Below are positions 19,363-29,620 of a stretch of DNA of 64,000 bases, one piece after another. The DNA comes from an uncultured Capnocytophaga sp. (GTDB lineage Bacteria; Bacteroidota; Bacteroidia; Flavobacteriales; Flavobacteriaceae), in the NCBI RefSeq assembly GCF_938029845.1, contig NZ_CALHGG010000027.1:20774-84773 (forward strand), given 5' to 3'. Position 1 is the first letter of the stretch, and the number at the start of each line of letters is the position of its first letter. The notes under the pieces were generated by a model. It had not been told where the DNA came from. It made no database searches and saw only the letters and a program-made list of their open reading frames with translations. The translations under genes and the position numbers were made by a program.

Positions 19363-19418
19363 AAATCAATAGTTAAAATACTATTTGCTAACTTTTTAAG
19401 AAACAATAAATTGCGTCT
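19363..19418. repeat. Dispersed element related to 1819-1876
   Basis: See 1819-1876: aaatcaatagttaaaa then gctaac and attgcgtct are in the same order. It leads into the large inverted repeat that follows. Confidence 0.6.
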
Positions 19419-19474
19419 CTATCCCAAGACTATTCCTTGTTTAGTATAGTCTTCCATAAAGACGCAATTTATTG
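19404..19474. repeat. Nested inverted repeat with AGACGCAAT arms between convergent genes
   Basis: The outer arms CAATAAATTGCGTCT (19404-19418) and AGACGCAATTTATTG (19460-19474) are perfect 15-base complements. The inner arms AAGACTAT (19426-19433) and ATAGTCTT (19446-19453) are perfect 8-base complements. The structure can fold as a long interrupted hairpin. It lies between two convergent genes and may act as a bidirectional terminator, or be a small non-autonomous element. Confidence 0.75.
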
Positions 19475-19505
19475 ATTTTCAAATTCAGTCACTAAAGAAA
19501 GTCTC

Positions 19506-20576
19506 CTAGAGATTTTTTTCTAAAAATCCCCAGAATTCTTCAAAAGGAACTTCACCAAAGTCTTTGGTAGAGAGTTGAAGTTCTTTTTTCCCATCTTGGT
19601 AAGTGATCATTCCTAAACGATGCAGTAAGACCTTGTCTCCCTCTACCTGAAAGGTAATATAATAGTCTTTGTTATTATCACTGTCCTCTTCTGAATACTT
19701 GACGTGTTGTTCTATGGTGAAGTATTTCCCTTTGGTTACTAGATTAAACTGGCTGTTATACATAAGTGTATAGGGGTAATAACAGTGCTCATAAAGCAAC
19801 TGGTAGCTATCCTTCCCATCACTTAGAAGCAGAGCGAACAATGTAGTACTTACTTCGCTGTCTTTGGGGGTGAAGATATACACATAATCCTGCCTACCAT
19901 CCCCATTAAGGTCTGCGTCAGCTGATCTGCCCTTGGTTAAGAGATAATGTACCGACTCCATACGCTTAACAAAAAGGGAAGTAACTGTAATTGGCAGTCT
20001 ATCTTTATAGGGGCTGATAAGCTGTTCCGTCTCTTGATTTATCTTGTCTTGGTACTTTCCCCATGTGTCATTGGAGATTTCTAAGGGTGCCCCCTTAGTC
20101 CATTTGCTATCCTTAAGGCTATAGGTAATGATCTCTGCAGGGTCTGTTGTCTCAGCCGTAGCGGACGATTTTAGGTATTTCTTATCTATAACCACAAGGA
20201 GGGCATTGAAGTTTTGGGCAATTTGCACAGGCGACATATCCTTGATAGGATTAAAGACCACATCGACCCATTCCTGTTCATAATCACCATACATAGCCGC
20301 CTGCACCACCTTGAGATCAAACTGTTCATTCTTAGGATAAAGATACAAATCCACCTTTCCGAAAGGATTCTCCTCTATAGGGCAAGCGTTATGAGTGTAG
20401 TAATAGCCACACTTAACAAATTTTGCTCGCTCATCTAAGTTAAAACGTGCACAACTAATGATCTTATAGAGCGCTTGCTCTACTTGATCCGTTAGCGGTA
20501 CCTCATTAATAGTGGGTGTGTGCTTAGGGCAACCCCACAAAAGAAGTGCTAAAAAAACAAGGAGGATTCTATACAT
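19506..20576 (-). CDS. Lipoprotein of unknown function with an EF-hand-like DxNxDG loop
   Basis: 356 residues. MYRILLVFLALLLWGCPK is a lipoprotein signal with Cys 16. The middle contains DADLNGDGRQDYVYIF, the Asp-rich calcium-loop pattern seen in FG-GAP and dockerin-like repeats, here single. The rest alternates short beta segments, ending in EVPFEEFWGFLEKNL. No enzyme motif recognised. It stands alone between spacers; no clear promoter box was found upstream. Confidence 0.75.
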   Translation of the reverse strand: MYRILLVFLALLLWGCPKHTPTINEVPLTDQVEQALYKIISCARFNLDERAKFVKCGYYYTHNACPIEENPFGKVDLYLYPKNEQFDLKVVQAAMYGDYEQEWVDVVFNPIKDMSPVQIAQNFNALLVVIDKKYLKSSATAETTDPAEIITYSLKDSKWTKGAPLEISNDTWGKYQDKINQETEQLISPYKDRLPITVTSLFVKRMESVHYLLTKGRSADADLNGDGRQDYVYIFTPKDSEVSTTLFALLLSDGKDSYQLLYEHCYYPYTLMYNSQFNLVTKGKYFTIEQHVKYSEEDSDNNKDYYITFQVEGDKVLLHRLGMITYQDGKKELQLSTKDFGEVPFEEFWGFLEKNL

Positions 20577-20635
20577 ATTATAATTTTATTTTATAAGGTA
20601 CAACAAATAGAGATATCATAAATATCTACAAATAA

Positions 20636-20657
20636 AGACGCAATAAACTCACGTCTC
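20636..20657. repeat. Degenerate AGACGCAAT palindrome
   Basis: AGACGCAAT (20636-20644) is followed by an imperfect right arm (ACGTCTCTAC). It is a decayed copy of the palindrome at 38418-38437. Confidence 0.5.
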
Positions 20658-20736
20658 TACCTTGTTTACGCAATTTTGCCCCTACACCTGCTCATATCAT
20701 TTTTTCACAACCCGCTTCCAATTGTCTATAACTTTT

Positions 20737-20774
20737 CACCCACATACCCAGCTCCAAGTATTCGCTGGCTTTAC
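20737..20774 (-). repeat. 3'-end hairpin repeat, copy C
   Basis: Stem CCAGC (20748-20752) with GCTGG (20764-20768) and loop tccaagtattc. It starts 11 bases past the stop codon of the minus-strand gene ending at 20785. Nearly identical to copy D at 48534. Confidence 0.75.
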
Positions 20775-20784
20775 TTTTCACTCT

Positions 20785-21564
20785 TCATTTTTCACTTTTC
20801 ACTGAAAAGTATTCTATCTGTCGTTCAATAATAGTCATAGGTTTACCGTCTTGATATTCAAAGCGTCCAATCCAGTTCCCTTTTTTATCATATTTGTACT
20901 CAAAACTCTTCTTCTGAGCAAAATTCTTATTCAACAGCGAGATAATCCTATCACAATCCCCATGGCTATTGTAGCGATATTTAGCCTTATTGAGAATATT
21001 CTCCCCCTTATCCACTATATGTTGTTCCTGTTCTAAGAGGCGCCCCTTATGGTCATAGGTAGAATTGAACTTGGCAGAGAAATCATCGCGTAGGAAGTTA
21101 CTTTCGGTTTCTCTTCCTGCCTGATCATAGACGAAAAAGGCGGAATACTGTAACGTCCCCTCTTGGTCATAAGTCTCCTCTTTAGTTACATTGCCCCTTC
21201 CATCACAATTGAACACGGTAATACCTACTTTTTCCCTTTTAGGATCCAAGTGTATTTTGTATTTTTTTACTTTCTGCTTGCTATAAGTGTATTCATAGCG
21301 TAGTGTTTCGGCATTGCGCTCATCGAAGAATATTTCCTTGACAAGATTACCCTGTGCATCAAAGGTCTTTTCTATGTTCATCTCGGCGATAAGCGGCCCC
21401 TTTTGAGCTACTGTGCCATTTTCCTTGACATGGTAACCCCTGATACGAAGTGTTTTCACGCCCTTGTGCAGATATTCACGCTCCCAATCTGTCCTTTCTT
21501 GAGCATAGGAGAGACAGACGAAGGCGAAGAGGTTAAGTATATGTAACCAATTGCGTGTATTCAT
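20785..21564 (-). CDS. Secreted YD-repeat-like protein
   Basis: 259 residues with a signal peptide (about 1-21, LSYAQ). The rest is a series of short beta-hairpin units of the YD/RHS type: VFNCDGRGNVTKEE, YDQAGRETES, YDHKGRLLEQEQ, YNSHGDCDRI, YDKKGNWIGRFEY. Such proteins in Bacteroidota are surface or periplasmic and of unknown function. It starts five bases after the antiporter gene stop, so it is in that operon. The YD-type pseudogene at 22953-24089 is a distant relative. Confidence 0.75.
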   Translation of the reverse strand: MNTRNWLHILNLFAFVCLSYAQERTDWEREYLHKGVKTLRIRGYHVKENGTVAQKGPLIAEMNIEKTFDAQGNLVKEIFFDERNAETLRYEYTYSKQKVKKYKIHLDPKREKVGITVFNCDGRGNVTKEETYDQEGTLQYSAFFVYDQAGRETESNFLRDDFSAKFNSTYDHKGRLLEQEQHIVDKGENILNKAKYRYNSHGDCDRIISLLNKNFAQKKSFEYKYDKKGNWIGRFEYQDGKPMTIIERQIEYFSVKSEK

Positions 21565-21569
21565 CTCAT

Positions 21570-22889
21570 TTACAAATCGTTTTGAGTATTTAACTTGCGC
21601 TGATGTGCCGCTTTTATACGCTTAAGGCGAATCATCACCTCGTCTCGGTGCAAGGCATCTTTGGCAACCTTACCCACGGTAAGTCCCTGTACTAAAATGG
21701 AGAAAAGCACCACGATATAAGTAATTTGTAAGAGGGTTTCCTTCATTGTCCCTTGATCTTGAGGAATAGAAAGTACCAAGGCGATAGAAACGCCTCCTCG
21801 TACCCCTCCCCATACCATGGTAATAAGGGAACCTCGTGAATAAGAACTCACCTTGCGCAGAATCGTCTGGGCTGGAATATAGATAGCCAAGGCACGCCCC
21901 AAAAGACATACCGCAATGGCAATACCCCCCAAGAGGAACTGCTTGTCTAAATTATCTATCAAAAGCATCTCAAACCCGATAAAAAGGAAGAGAATAGCAT
22001 TCATGATTTCATCGACAATCGCCCAAAACTTACTCAGGTAATCCCTGTTCTCCTCACTGCTGGCCTTCTTACCTACATTCCCTACAAAAAGTCCCGCAAT
22101 CACCATAGCCAAAGGTGATGATACATGGGAAGCCTTAGCTATCAAGAAACCGCCCATTACCACCGCAAGGGTTACCAATACGCTCACGTGGTAGTCATCC
22201 GCCTTCTTCATCATCTCGGAGGCGATCCAACCCAAGATAGCCCCTAAGAATATCCCTCCCCCTGCTTCCAAGAGAAAGAGCTTAGTGATAGTATTGAACG
22301 AAGGTTCGAAAGTAGCATCGGTAGCCAGCTTAAGTACTACGGCAAACATCACTACCGCTACCCCATCATTGAAAAGGGATTCACCTGTGATCTTTGTCTC
22401 AATACGCTTAGGCACATTGGCCTGCTTGAGTACGCCCAAAACCACAATGGGATCAGTGGGTGAGATGAGTGTTCCAAAAAGCAAGCAATATACATAAGGA
22501 ATATCAATGCCAACCCAATGGGCAATATAGTAAAGCAATCCTGAGATGATAAAAGCTGAGAGCACTACACTTACCGTTGCGTAAGTAAGGATCGGAAGTT
22601 TGTATTCTTTTAGGTCGGAGACATTGATATGCAAAGCCGCTGCAAAAAGTAAGAAGTTAAGCATGGCACTCATTAGGATTTCTGTGAAGTTAAACCCTTG
22701 TAAGAAAGCCTCTAACTTATGCGCGAGATCCGAGAAGACAGCACCCCCGAAAAGGCGTATCCCTACCGACACCATCATGGCAATAACCATAATTCCGATA
22801 GTCATAGGGAGCTTTACATATCTAACATTTACATAAGAAAACAAAGCGGCCAATACAATAATCACCGAAAAAGCGTAATATAATTCCAT
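21570..22889 (-). CDS. CPA1-type Na+(cation)/H+ antiporter
   Basis: 439 residues with about 12 membrane helices. Motifs of the CPA1/NhaP family are present: [26 protein letters not shown] and [16 protein letters not shown]. The short hydrophilic C-terminus carries no TrkA domain. It exchanges a monovalent cation for protons at the inner membrane; ion choice cannot be told from sequence. It heads an operon with the YD-repeat-like protein. Confidence 0.92.
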   Translation of the reverse strand: MELYYAFSVIIVLAALFSYVNVRYVKLPMTIGIMVIAMMVSVGIRLFGGAVFSDLAHKLEAFLQGFNFTEILMSAMLNFLLFAAALHINVSDLKEYKLPILTYATVSVVLSAFIISGLLYYIAHWVGIDIPYVYCLLFGTLISPTDPIVVLGVLKQANVPKRIETKITGESLFNDGVAVVMFAVVLKLATDATFEPSFNTITKLFLLEAGGGIFLGAILGWIASEMMKKADDYHVSVLVTLAVVMGGFLIAKASHVSSPLAMVIAGLFVGNVGKKASSEENRDYLSKFWAIVDEIMNAILFLFIGFEMLLIDNLDKQFLLGGIAIAVCLLGRALAIYIPAQTILRKVSSYSRGSLITMVWGGVRGGVSIALVLSIPQDQGTMKETLLQITYIVVLFSILVQGLTVGKVAKDALHRDEVMIRLKRIKAAHQRKLNTQNDL

Positions 22890-22906
22890 ATTATTTTTTA
22901 TTTGCG

Positions 22907-22914
22907 CAAAAATA
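22907..22914 (-). promoter_or_regulatory. -7 box TATTTTTG for the antiporter operon
   Basis: Minus strand TATTTTTG, 17 bases upstream of ATG 22889. Confidence 0.45.
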
Positions 22915-22952
22915 CAAAAATAATGATAAATGACAAACGACTAAAGACAATT

Positions 22953-24089
22953 TTATTCCCTATAATATTCTATTTCGTATCTAGATAATTCTACGGGGGA
23001 ATCACTTATAATAAGCCTTTCTACAAGATTGTGATATGTATCCTCTTGATAATAGTGTTGCTTTCTATAAGTTTCTCCTTCTTGACTAACATAAACCTCT
23101 TCTACAAGATGCTGACACGCATCATAACATTCACGCCAACGAAGTTTCCCATCTCCAAAATTAGACTTACATAATAGATTACCTTCTAAATCATACGCAT
23201 AATAAGTATGTCCATGAGTGGCACCTTGAGCTAGTATACTATCACTAAGATATTGATCCATTATCTCAAAGAGTTTACCATTGGTATTATATTTATAATA
23301 TCTTATAGCATTATTATATATAAGTGTTCCTTCTTTATATTGCGTTGCGCTCAATTCATAAATATATTCTTCAATAATTCTCCCTAAATTATCATATTTC
23401 TATGTATTCTTTTTTATTTCATCTTTATATCCATTAGTTACATATATTTTTTTATAACTTATTTGTCTACTTTCATTATCATAATTATATATTTCTTTAT
23501 AGAAATAGTTATTTTTATCAGTAAATAAAATTTTTTATATAATATTACCATATTCGTCATAAGTATATATAGCTTTTTCTCCTTTGAGTAAATCCGAATC
23601 ACATTTTTCTTCCTCCATTAACCTATTTTTATCATCGTAAATATAATTCGTATAATATATATACTTATATTGGTTATTATATGTTTGAAGAAAATCTCCT
23701 TCTTTGAATATTTTTTGCATCAATTTTCCTTTCTCATTATACAAATATTTACTCTCGGATATATAATACAAAGAATCCGTTTGCTCTTTCACTTGCTGAT
23801 ATTCCTTTACTATATTTCCTTTAGAATCAAAGAAGTATTCTATCTCAAAGTAAGGTGTCTCACTCCATCGGGAAAAAATAGAATCCTTTTGAGATAGTTT
23901 TTGGAAGATGGGGGTATAACTCCGCTCCTTATAACGCTTTACCTGCCCTTTGAGTGAGGGCTCATTAGGAATTTTTGTGATGACCTCTTCTTGGTGCGAT
24001 AAGACCTCTTTTTTGTGGGAAGTCGCTATCTGTCGGGAAGCACAACCCAAAAGGGAAAGATAAATCACTATAAAGGCAGCTTTTTTCAT
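22953..24089 (-). pseudogene. YD-repeat-like lipoprotein with two in-frame stops
   Basis: From ATG 24089 (lipoprotein signal MKKAAFIVIYLSLLGC) one frame runs to 22953, broken by TAA at 23535-23537 and TAG at about 23400. Between and after the stops the same frame keeps coding for the repeat pattern: YDEYGNII, YNYDNESRQISY, KYDNLGRIIEEY, YDLEGNLLCK and YYKYNTNGKLFEI. The intact gene would encode ~377 residues. Both stops can come from one C to T change in a Gln codon. Composition is AT-rich. Start 24089 is preferred over 24107 because the -7 box overlaps the latter. Confidence 0.8.
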
Positions 24090-24104
24090 AATTGCTTTTT
24101 TGGG

Positions 24105-24112
24105 CAAAGATA
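24105..24112 (-). promoter_or_regulatory. -7 box TATCTTTG for the YD-type pseudogene
   Basis: Minus strand TATCTTTG, 15 bases upstream of ATG 24089. The promoter is preserved although the gene is broken. Confidence 0.5.
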
Positions 24113-24161
24113 ATAAAAAAACAAGCTCTAGTTTCAGAAATTATCCAACTTATATAACCTC

Positions 24162-24698
24162 CTATACAGAAGAGGCAGGTGACGCACTTCTAGACTTAGT
24201 CATCTTGCCTAATTTGGCTTGTATCTTTTTCGTTTTTTCTTCAAGTAGCAGTCTTTCAAGCAATTCCTTTTGAGCAAGCCACTCCTCATAAGTTCCTTTG
24301 CGATAAGTTCTAGGCTTGGTTTCGTCTTGGGGAGTATCCATATTTCCAGAAGTATCCACTGCTTTAGTAGGAATTATTGCTGGCTTTTGAGGAGTATCCG
24401 CTATCTTTTTAGAAGTATCTACTGGTTTTTGAGAGGTCTCCACTGTTTTAGAAGAAGTAATTGTCTCATTCTGAGGTGTAACTATTTCCTCTTGAGGTAT
24501 TTCTACAAACTCAACTGTAGGTGTCTCTGTCATGGGAGCGGCTTCCATAGGAGGCATTTCCTCCCAATCATCTAAGGAGATAAGCATCTTGATAGCGTTG
24601 AGTTGTTCTCGGATAGCAGGATAGACTGTTTTCTCTCCCTGCACTTGAGGGTTGCCATTGGCGATAGCCCAAAGGGCTTGAATGATTTGCTTTTTCAT
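24162..24698 (-). CDS. Hypothetical protein with Pro/Thr-rich centre and charged C-terminal helix
   Basis: 178 residues from ATG 24698 (MKKQIIQALWAIANGNPQVQ); a longer frame to 24737 is possible. The N-terminal ~50 residues look folded (AIREQLNAIKMLISLDDWEE). Residues ~50-130 are low-complexity, rich in Pro, Thr, Glu and Lys, with repeats of DTSKK/DTPQKP type. The C-terminus is a helical, probably coiled-coil segment (EEWLAQKELLERLLLEEKTKK). No signal peptide, so probably cytoplasmic. No family recognised. Confidence 0.6.
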   Translation of the reverse strand: MKKQIIQALWAIANGNPQVQGEKTVYPAIREQLNAIKMLISLDDWEEMPPMEAAPMTETPTVEFVEIPQEEIVTPQNETITSSKTVETSQKPVDTSKKIADTPQKPAIIPTKAVDTSGNMDTPQDETKPRTYRKGTYEEWLAQKELLERLLLEEKTKKIQAKLGKMTKSRSASPASSV

Positions 24699-25017
24699 TT
24701 GTTTAGAATTATAGTTTAAGAAAGGAAGTAGTAACATTAGAAGGATTCAGCGCTATAACTGGGTTTTTCTATATCCTAAATCCTTAAATCTTTCATATCC
24801 CTACCCCCTATTTTTCAAACGCAAAATTACAACATTTTAGTTATAAAATCAACAATTAAAACTAATAAAAAGAAGTTAATTAACATTATATAGTAGTTAA
24901 CTATTAGTGGTTAGTTGTTAGGGTGCAAATTAACTGCTAATAGCTAAAACTAACCCCTGAAGTATTTGTCTTATATGATTATATTTCGTATTTTTGCCCT
25001 CTGAAAATATTCAGAAA
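24699..25017. other. 319-base divergent spacer
   Basis: An AT-rich spacer. It carries degenerate TTAGTGGTTAGTTGTTAG-type words at 24893-24950, and the ccsBA promoter at its right end. I see no small gene or structured RNA in it. Confidence 0.6.
24989..24996 (+). promoter_or_regulatory. -7 box TATTTTTG for ccsBA
   Basis: TATTTTTG ends 21 bases before ATG 25018, which supports that ATG over a TTG at 24994. Confidence 0.5.
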
Positions 25018-28000
25018 ATGCTTAAAAAACTCACGCAATTCCTTATTTCTACACGCCTAATGGCAGTGCTTTTCTTAGCCTATGGGGCTGCTCTTGCCTT
25101 AGGTACTTTTGTGGAAACCTGGTATAACACCGATACAGCCAAAATCTGGATCTACAATGCTTGGTGGTTTGAACTCATCATGGCGCTTTTTGTCATCAAC
25201 TTTATTGGAAATATTGGCCGCTATCGCCTCTTGAAGCGCGAGAATTGGGCTGTTTTTGTCCTACATGCCTCATGGATATTTATCATCGTAGGGGCGGGCG
25301 TAACCCGCTACATCAGCGATGAGGGCAAGCTTGCCCTCCGTGAGGGGGAAGAAGCGGACTTCTATACCTCCGAGCTAACCTATATCACCGCTCAAGTAGA
25401 TGGCACCTATGAGGGACAACCCTTGCGCAAAGCCAAACAAACGGAAGTACTCTTCTCCGAATTCACCTCCAATTCCTATAAGTGGGCTTCGGATTTCAAG
25501 GGAAAAGACTTCCGTATAGAATTGAAACAATTCATTGCCAATGCTGAAGAATCCTTTGTGGAGGATGCCAATGGCGAAGACTATCTTAAGATAGTAGAAA
25601 GTTCAGGCGGAGAAGGGCATGAACACTACCTCAAGGCAGGGAGTATCGAGAATTTCCATGGACTACCTATTACTCTAAACAATCCTACGAAAGGGGCTAT
25701 CAATCTTCAGATTACCCCTGAGGGAAGCTATATCACCAGCCCCTATATGGGAAGTTATATGACCATGGGGGATCAAAAAATATTTGATGTAGTCAAAGAC
25801 AGCATACAACCCCTCCAATACCGCTGCCTTTACAATATAGGAGGTATGCGATTCGTATTGCCTGAACCTCTAAAGAAAGGAAAGATGATCATGGCTCCTA
25901 TCCCCAAAAACAAGCGAACTGCCTCCGACCAAAGTGCTCTTATTATGACCATTACCGCAGCAGGAGAAACCAAAGAGGTAGAGGTACCTGGCAGACGCGA
26001 TGTTATCAACCCTCCCACTTCCGTGGAAGTAGGCGGACTTACCTTCCATCTCAATTATGGTTCGGTGCGTATGCCCCTACCTTTCAAAGTAAAATTGGAC
26101 GATTTTATTGCCGACAAATACCCTGGTACGGAGCGTAGCTACTCCTCTTTTAAGAGTAAAGTTACTGTAACCTCCCCAGAGGAGACCTTCAAATACGACA
26201 TCTACATGAACAACATCCTCAACTATAAGGGATACCGCTTCTTCCAAGCTAACTTCTTCCCCGATGAAAAAGGTAGTATCCTCTCCGTTAATCACGATTT
26301 TTGGGGCACCTTGCTCACTTATATTGGCTATACCCTACTCTATATAGGTCTTATTGCTAGCATGTTTTTCGGAAAGACACGCTTTGTCCAACTTAGCCAA
26401 AGACTCAAAAAGTTGTATAACAAGCGCCGAGGCGTCCTCACCCTCTTGGTACTGTTTTTCTCAGTAGGTGCTTATGCCCAACACGAGTCTTTTGAACTAA
26501 CTCCCTCACAGATAGACTCCCTTATCAAAGCTACTACGGTGAAAAAGGAACATGCCGACCGCTTTGCCCACTTGGTGATCCAAGACGAAGACGGTCGTAT
26601 GAAGCCTATCAATACCTTCGCCTCAGAACTACTAAGAAAAGTAAGCAAGGCGGATACTTTCCGTGGTCTTGATGCCAATCAGGTATTCCTCTCCATGCTG
26701 CTCAATCGCCAACTATGGTACAATGTGGATTTTTTCTATATCAAAAAAGACAACGACAGTCTGCATAAGATCTTAGGCGTAGAAAAAGGCCTTAAGCGCG
26801 TACGTGCTTTGGACTTCTTGGATAAGGAATATAACAACAAACTCAATCCCTACCTAGTAGAGGCTTATTCTACCTCCAACCCCAACCAATTCCAAAAGGA
26901 GTTCAAGGAAGTAGATACTAAGATGCACCTTTTGGAACGTGCCCTTTCAGGGAGTATTTTACGCATTTTCCCACTAAAGGATAATCCTAATAACAAATGG
27001 ATTTCTCCAATGGATATGTATGAAAATCCTAGCTATACTCAGGATACCTTGGAGGCTGGCTTTATCAAGCACTCCTTCCGCTGGTACCTCTCCTCGGTAA
27101 AGAGAGCCACAGAAACAGGTGATTACAGCGAAGCAGAAAAAATCCTAAGCCTACTTAAAGATAACCAACGGGCAGTAGGTAAGGCGGTAATTCCTTCAGA
27201 AAGACAAATCAATGCAGAGATACTTTACAACAAGTATGATGTTTTCAAGAGTCTCTTTAGCTGGTATTTATACGTAGGAACACTCATGTTTATCGTGCTT
27301 ATTGCTCGTATTTTCAAAGAGCGAAAGGCACTGCGTATCATCACTCAAGTATGTACAGGACTACTCTTTTTACTCTTTGCGCTACATACCGCAGGGCTTG
27401 CTTTCCGTTGGTATATCTCGGGTCATGCTCCGTGGAGTGATGCTTATGAGAGTATGATCTATGTGGCATGGGCTACTATGGGTATTGGGCTTTGCTTTGC
27501 ACGTCGCTCCCCACTGAGCCTAGCCTCTACTGCCTTTGTGACCTCCATGATCCTGATGATTGCCCACTGGAACTGGCTTGACCCTTCCATAGGCAACTTA
27601 CAACCTGTACTGAATAGCTACTGGCTGATGCTCCACGTAGCGGTAATTGTAGGTAGTTACGGACCTTTTGCTTTGGGTATGATTCTGGGAGTAATCAATC
27701 TATTCCTCATTATTATAGCCAATAAAAAGAACCTAGAAAAGGTAAAGAGCGTAATGGAAGAACTTACCATTGTCAATGAGTTAGCACTTACCGTAGGACT
27801 TATCATGCTTACCATAGGAAACTTCTTAGGCGCCCAATGGGCTAATGAAAGCTGGGGTCGCTATTGGGGCTGGGATCCTAAGGAAACATGGGCTTTGGTG
27901 AGTATCATGGTATATGCCTTTGTGATCCATATGCGCATTGTTCCTCCTTTGCGTGGTATATGGGGGTTCAACTTTGCTAGCGTAGTGGCTTTTGCTAGCA

Positions 28001-28161
28001 TCCTAATGACCTATTTTGGGGTTAATTTCTACCTCTCTGGCCTGCATAGTTACGCCAGCGGAGAAAAAGTGATTACTCCTAACTTTGTCTATTATGCAGC
28101 CATCTTTGTCATTGTTTTAGGTGTAGTGTCCTTCATAAGAAGAAAAAATCTAAAAGAGTAG
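25018..28161 (+). CDS. ccsBA: Cytochrome c biogenesis fusion protein CcsBA (ResB-CcsA)
   Basis: 1047 residues from ATG 25018. The N-terminal part is ResB/CcsB: helices near 10-30 and 45-65, a large periplasmic domain, and a helix near 440. After a further periplasmic linker, the CcsA part starts near residue 740 with eight or so helices. The haem-handling tryptophan motif WGRYWGWDPKETW is at about 945-957. It exports haem and attaches it to apocytochromes c (system II). The single-chain fusion is typical of Bacteroidota and Epsilonproteobacteria. It fits with the fixH/SafE respiratory genes elsewhere in the window. The next gene begins seven bases after its stop. Confidence 0.95.
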   Translation: MLKKLTQFLISTRLMAVLFLAYGAALALGTFVETWYNTDTAKIWIYNAWWFELIMALFVINFIGNIGRYRLLKRENWAVFVLHASWIFIIVGAGVTRYISDEGKLALREGEEADFYTSELTYITAQVDGTYEGQPLRKAKQTEVLFSEFTSNSYKWASDFKGKDFRIELKQFIANAEESFVEDANGEDYLKIVESSGGEGHEHYLKAGSIENFHGLPITLNNPTKGAINLQITPEGSYITSPYMGSYMTMGDQKIFDVVKDSIQPLQYRCLYNIGGMRFVLPEPLKKGKMIMAPIPKNKRTASDQSALIMTITAAGETKEVEVPGRRDVINPPTSVEVGGLTFHLNYGSVRMPLPFKVKLDDFIADKYPGTERSYSSFKSKVTVTSPEETFKYDIYMNNILNYKGYRFFQANFFPDEKGSILSVNHDFWGTLLTYIGYTLLYIGLIASMFFGKTRFVQLSQRLKKLYNKRRGVLTLLVLFFSVGAYAQHESFELTPSQIDSLIKATTVKKEHADRFAHLVIQDEDGRMKPINTFASELLRKVSKADTFRGLDANQVFLSMLLNRQLWYNVDFFYIKKDNDSLHKILGVEKGLKRVRALDFLDKEYNNKLNPYLVEAYSTSNPNQFQKEFKEVDTKMHLLERALSGSILRIFPLKDNPNNKWISPMDMYENPSYTQDTLEAGFIKHSFRWYLSSVKRATETGDYSEAEKILSLLKDNQRAVGKAVIPSERQINAEILYNKYDVFKSLFSWYLYVGTLMFIVLIARIFKERKALRIITQVCTGLLFLLFALHTAGLAFRWYISGHAPWSDAYESMIYVAWATMGIGLCFARRSPLSLASTAFVTSMILMIAHWNWLDPSIGNLQPVLNSYWLMLHVAVIVGSYGPFALGMILGVINLFLIIIANKKNLEKVKSVMEELTIVNELALTVGLIMLTIGNFLGAQWANESWGRYWGWDPKETWALVSIMVYAFVIHMRIVPPLRGIWGFNFASVVAFASILMTYFGVNFYLSGLHSYASGEKVITPNFVYYAAIFVIVLGVVSFIRRKNLKE

Positions 28162-28168
28162 TTGCTCC

Positions 28169-29620
28169 ATGAAACCTATTCTCCTATTACCATTCTGCTT
28201 ACTGCTCTTTGCCCACTGCGAGAAAACGAATTCTGAAGCAACAACTTCTGCTGCTACAGATTATAGTCAAATGCAGATGAAACAGTATACCGAAAGCCAA
28301 GCAGCTATCCTTAATCCTGAACGAGGGTTCTATACGCATCGCGGCTTTTCGGCAAATAAGAACGAAACACTCTCGGCTGGTGATATCCAGAAATATCGTG
28401 AGGAAGGTATCTCACTTGTGTTCACTATATACTATCTGAAGGAGTTCCGTAACAAACCTATATCTGAGGCTTTTCTTGAGCGAATCCGACACAATATGCA
28501 GGTGCTACGTGAAGGAGGGAATAAGGCTATTGTGCGCTTTGCTTATACTTCTTCCAGAGAAGAAAGACCTTGGGATGCCCCTTGGGAGATTACCCAAAGA
28601 CATATAGCTCAACTCAAACCCATCCTCCAAGAATATGCAGACGTAATTTGCCTGATGGAGGCAGGTTTTGTAGGGGTATGGGGAGAATGGTACTATACGG
28701 ATAATTATGTATACAAACCTAAAGAGGGAGCGTATGCTCCCAGAGCTCGTGTTCTTGTAGCTCTTTTGGATGCGCTCCCCTCTGATAGAATGATTGCTGT
28801 ACGCACCCCTCAGGCCAAACTCCTTACCCAAGGTATCACGCCAAAGGATACTCTCAGCCTTTCGACAGCCTTCAAGGGGACACCTCTGGCTCGTATTGCC
28901 GCCCATAATGACTGTTTTTTAGCTGACGAAGATGATAGAGGTACCTTTGCTAATAACCTTGCTTATAGAAAGTATTGGGAGGCAGAAAGCAAATATACTG
29001 CGATGGGAGGAGAGACTTGTGCGCTTTCTTCCTTAGTGGCATGTAACCATGCTTTAGCTCAATTCTCTCAATATCATTGGTCTTACCTCAATCGGGACTA
29101 TCACGAAGATGTTTTCAGACAATGGAAAGGAGAAAAATGCCTTAATGAAATTCAGAAACGATTGGGTTATCGTTTTTCCCTAGTCAAGGGTTACTTCTCC
29201 AAAACTCCCAAAATAGGAAGTCCCTATCAGATAGAATTACAACTAAAAAATACAGGGTGGGCATCTCCTTTCAACCCTCGTAGCGTGGAGTTATTGTTCA
29301 TATCTCAAGAGAATCCTGATGAAAAATACAAAATCACCTTAGCCGATGACCCTTGTTACTGGTTTGCAGGAAAAACAAGTATACTAAAGACTACTTTCTT
29401 GCTACCACATGGTATGAGCAAAGGGAAATATACGATCTACCTAAACCTACCCGATCCGCGAGAGCCCCTTTCCAAAAGAAAAGAATATAGTATACAATTA
29501 GCAAATAAAGATATTTGGAACTCTCAAAAGGGATATAACAAGATACAAGAGGTAACACTCTCTGAAATAGGAGAAAATGACCTAAGAGGTATCCCCTCTT
29601 TAGAAAAATTCACAGAGTAA
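28169..29620 (+). CDS. DUF4874/DUF4832 lipoprotein
   Basis: 483 residues. MKPILLLPFCLLLFAHCEK is a lipoprotein signal (Cys 17). NPERGFYTH, followed by a TIM-barrel-like region (ISLVFTIYYLKEF, AIVRFAYTS, EAGFVGVWGEWYYTDNY), is the DUF4874 pattern. The HWSYLNRDYHEDVFRQW segment and the C-terminal beta domain fit DUF4832. GFVGVWGEWY has a Glu well placed for a glycoside-hydrolase-like site, but activity is unproven. It is seven bases downstream of ccsBA. Confidence 0.8.
   Translation: MKPILLLPFCLLLFAHCEKTNSEATTSAATDYSQMQMKQYTESQAAILNPERGFYTHRGFSANKNETLSAGDIQKYREEGISLVFTIYYLKEFRNKPISEAFLERIRHNMQVLREGGNKAIVRFAYTSSREERPWDAPWEITQRHIAQLKPILQEYADVICLMEAGFVGVWGEWYYTDNYVYKPKEGAYAPRARVLVALLDALPSDRMIAVRTPQAKLLTQGITPKDTLSLSTAFKGTPLARIAAHNDCFLADEDDRGTFANNLAYRKYWEAESKYTAMGGETCALSSLVACNHALAQFSQYHWSYLNRDYHEDVFRQWKGEKCLNEIQKRLGYRFSLVKGYFSKTPKIGSPYQIELQLKNTGWASPFNPRSVELLFISQENPDEKYKITLADDPCYWFAGKTSILKTTFLLPHGMSKGKYTIYLNLPDPREPLSKRKEYSIQLANKDIWNSQKGYNKIQEVTLSEIGENDLRGIPSLEKFTE

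Noticed and set aside
10727..24089. Reassignment of TAG/TAA to Gln
   Set aside because: Many intact genes end in TAA or TAG at the expected place; three local stops do not justify a changed code.
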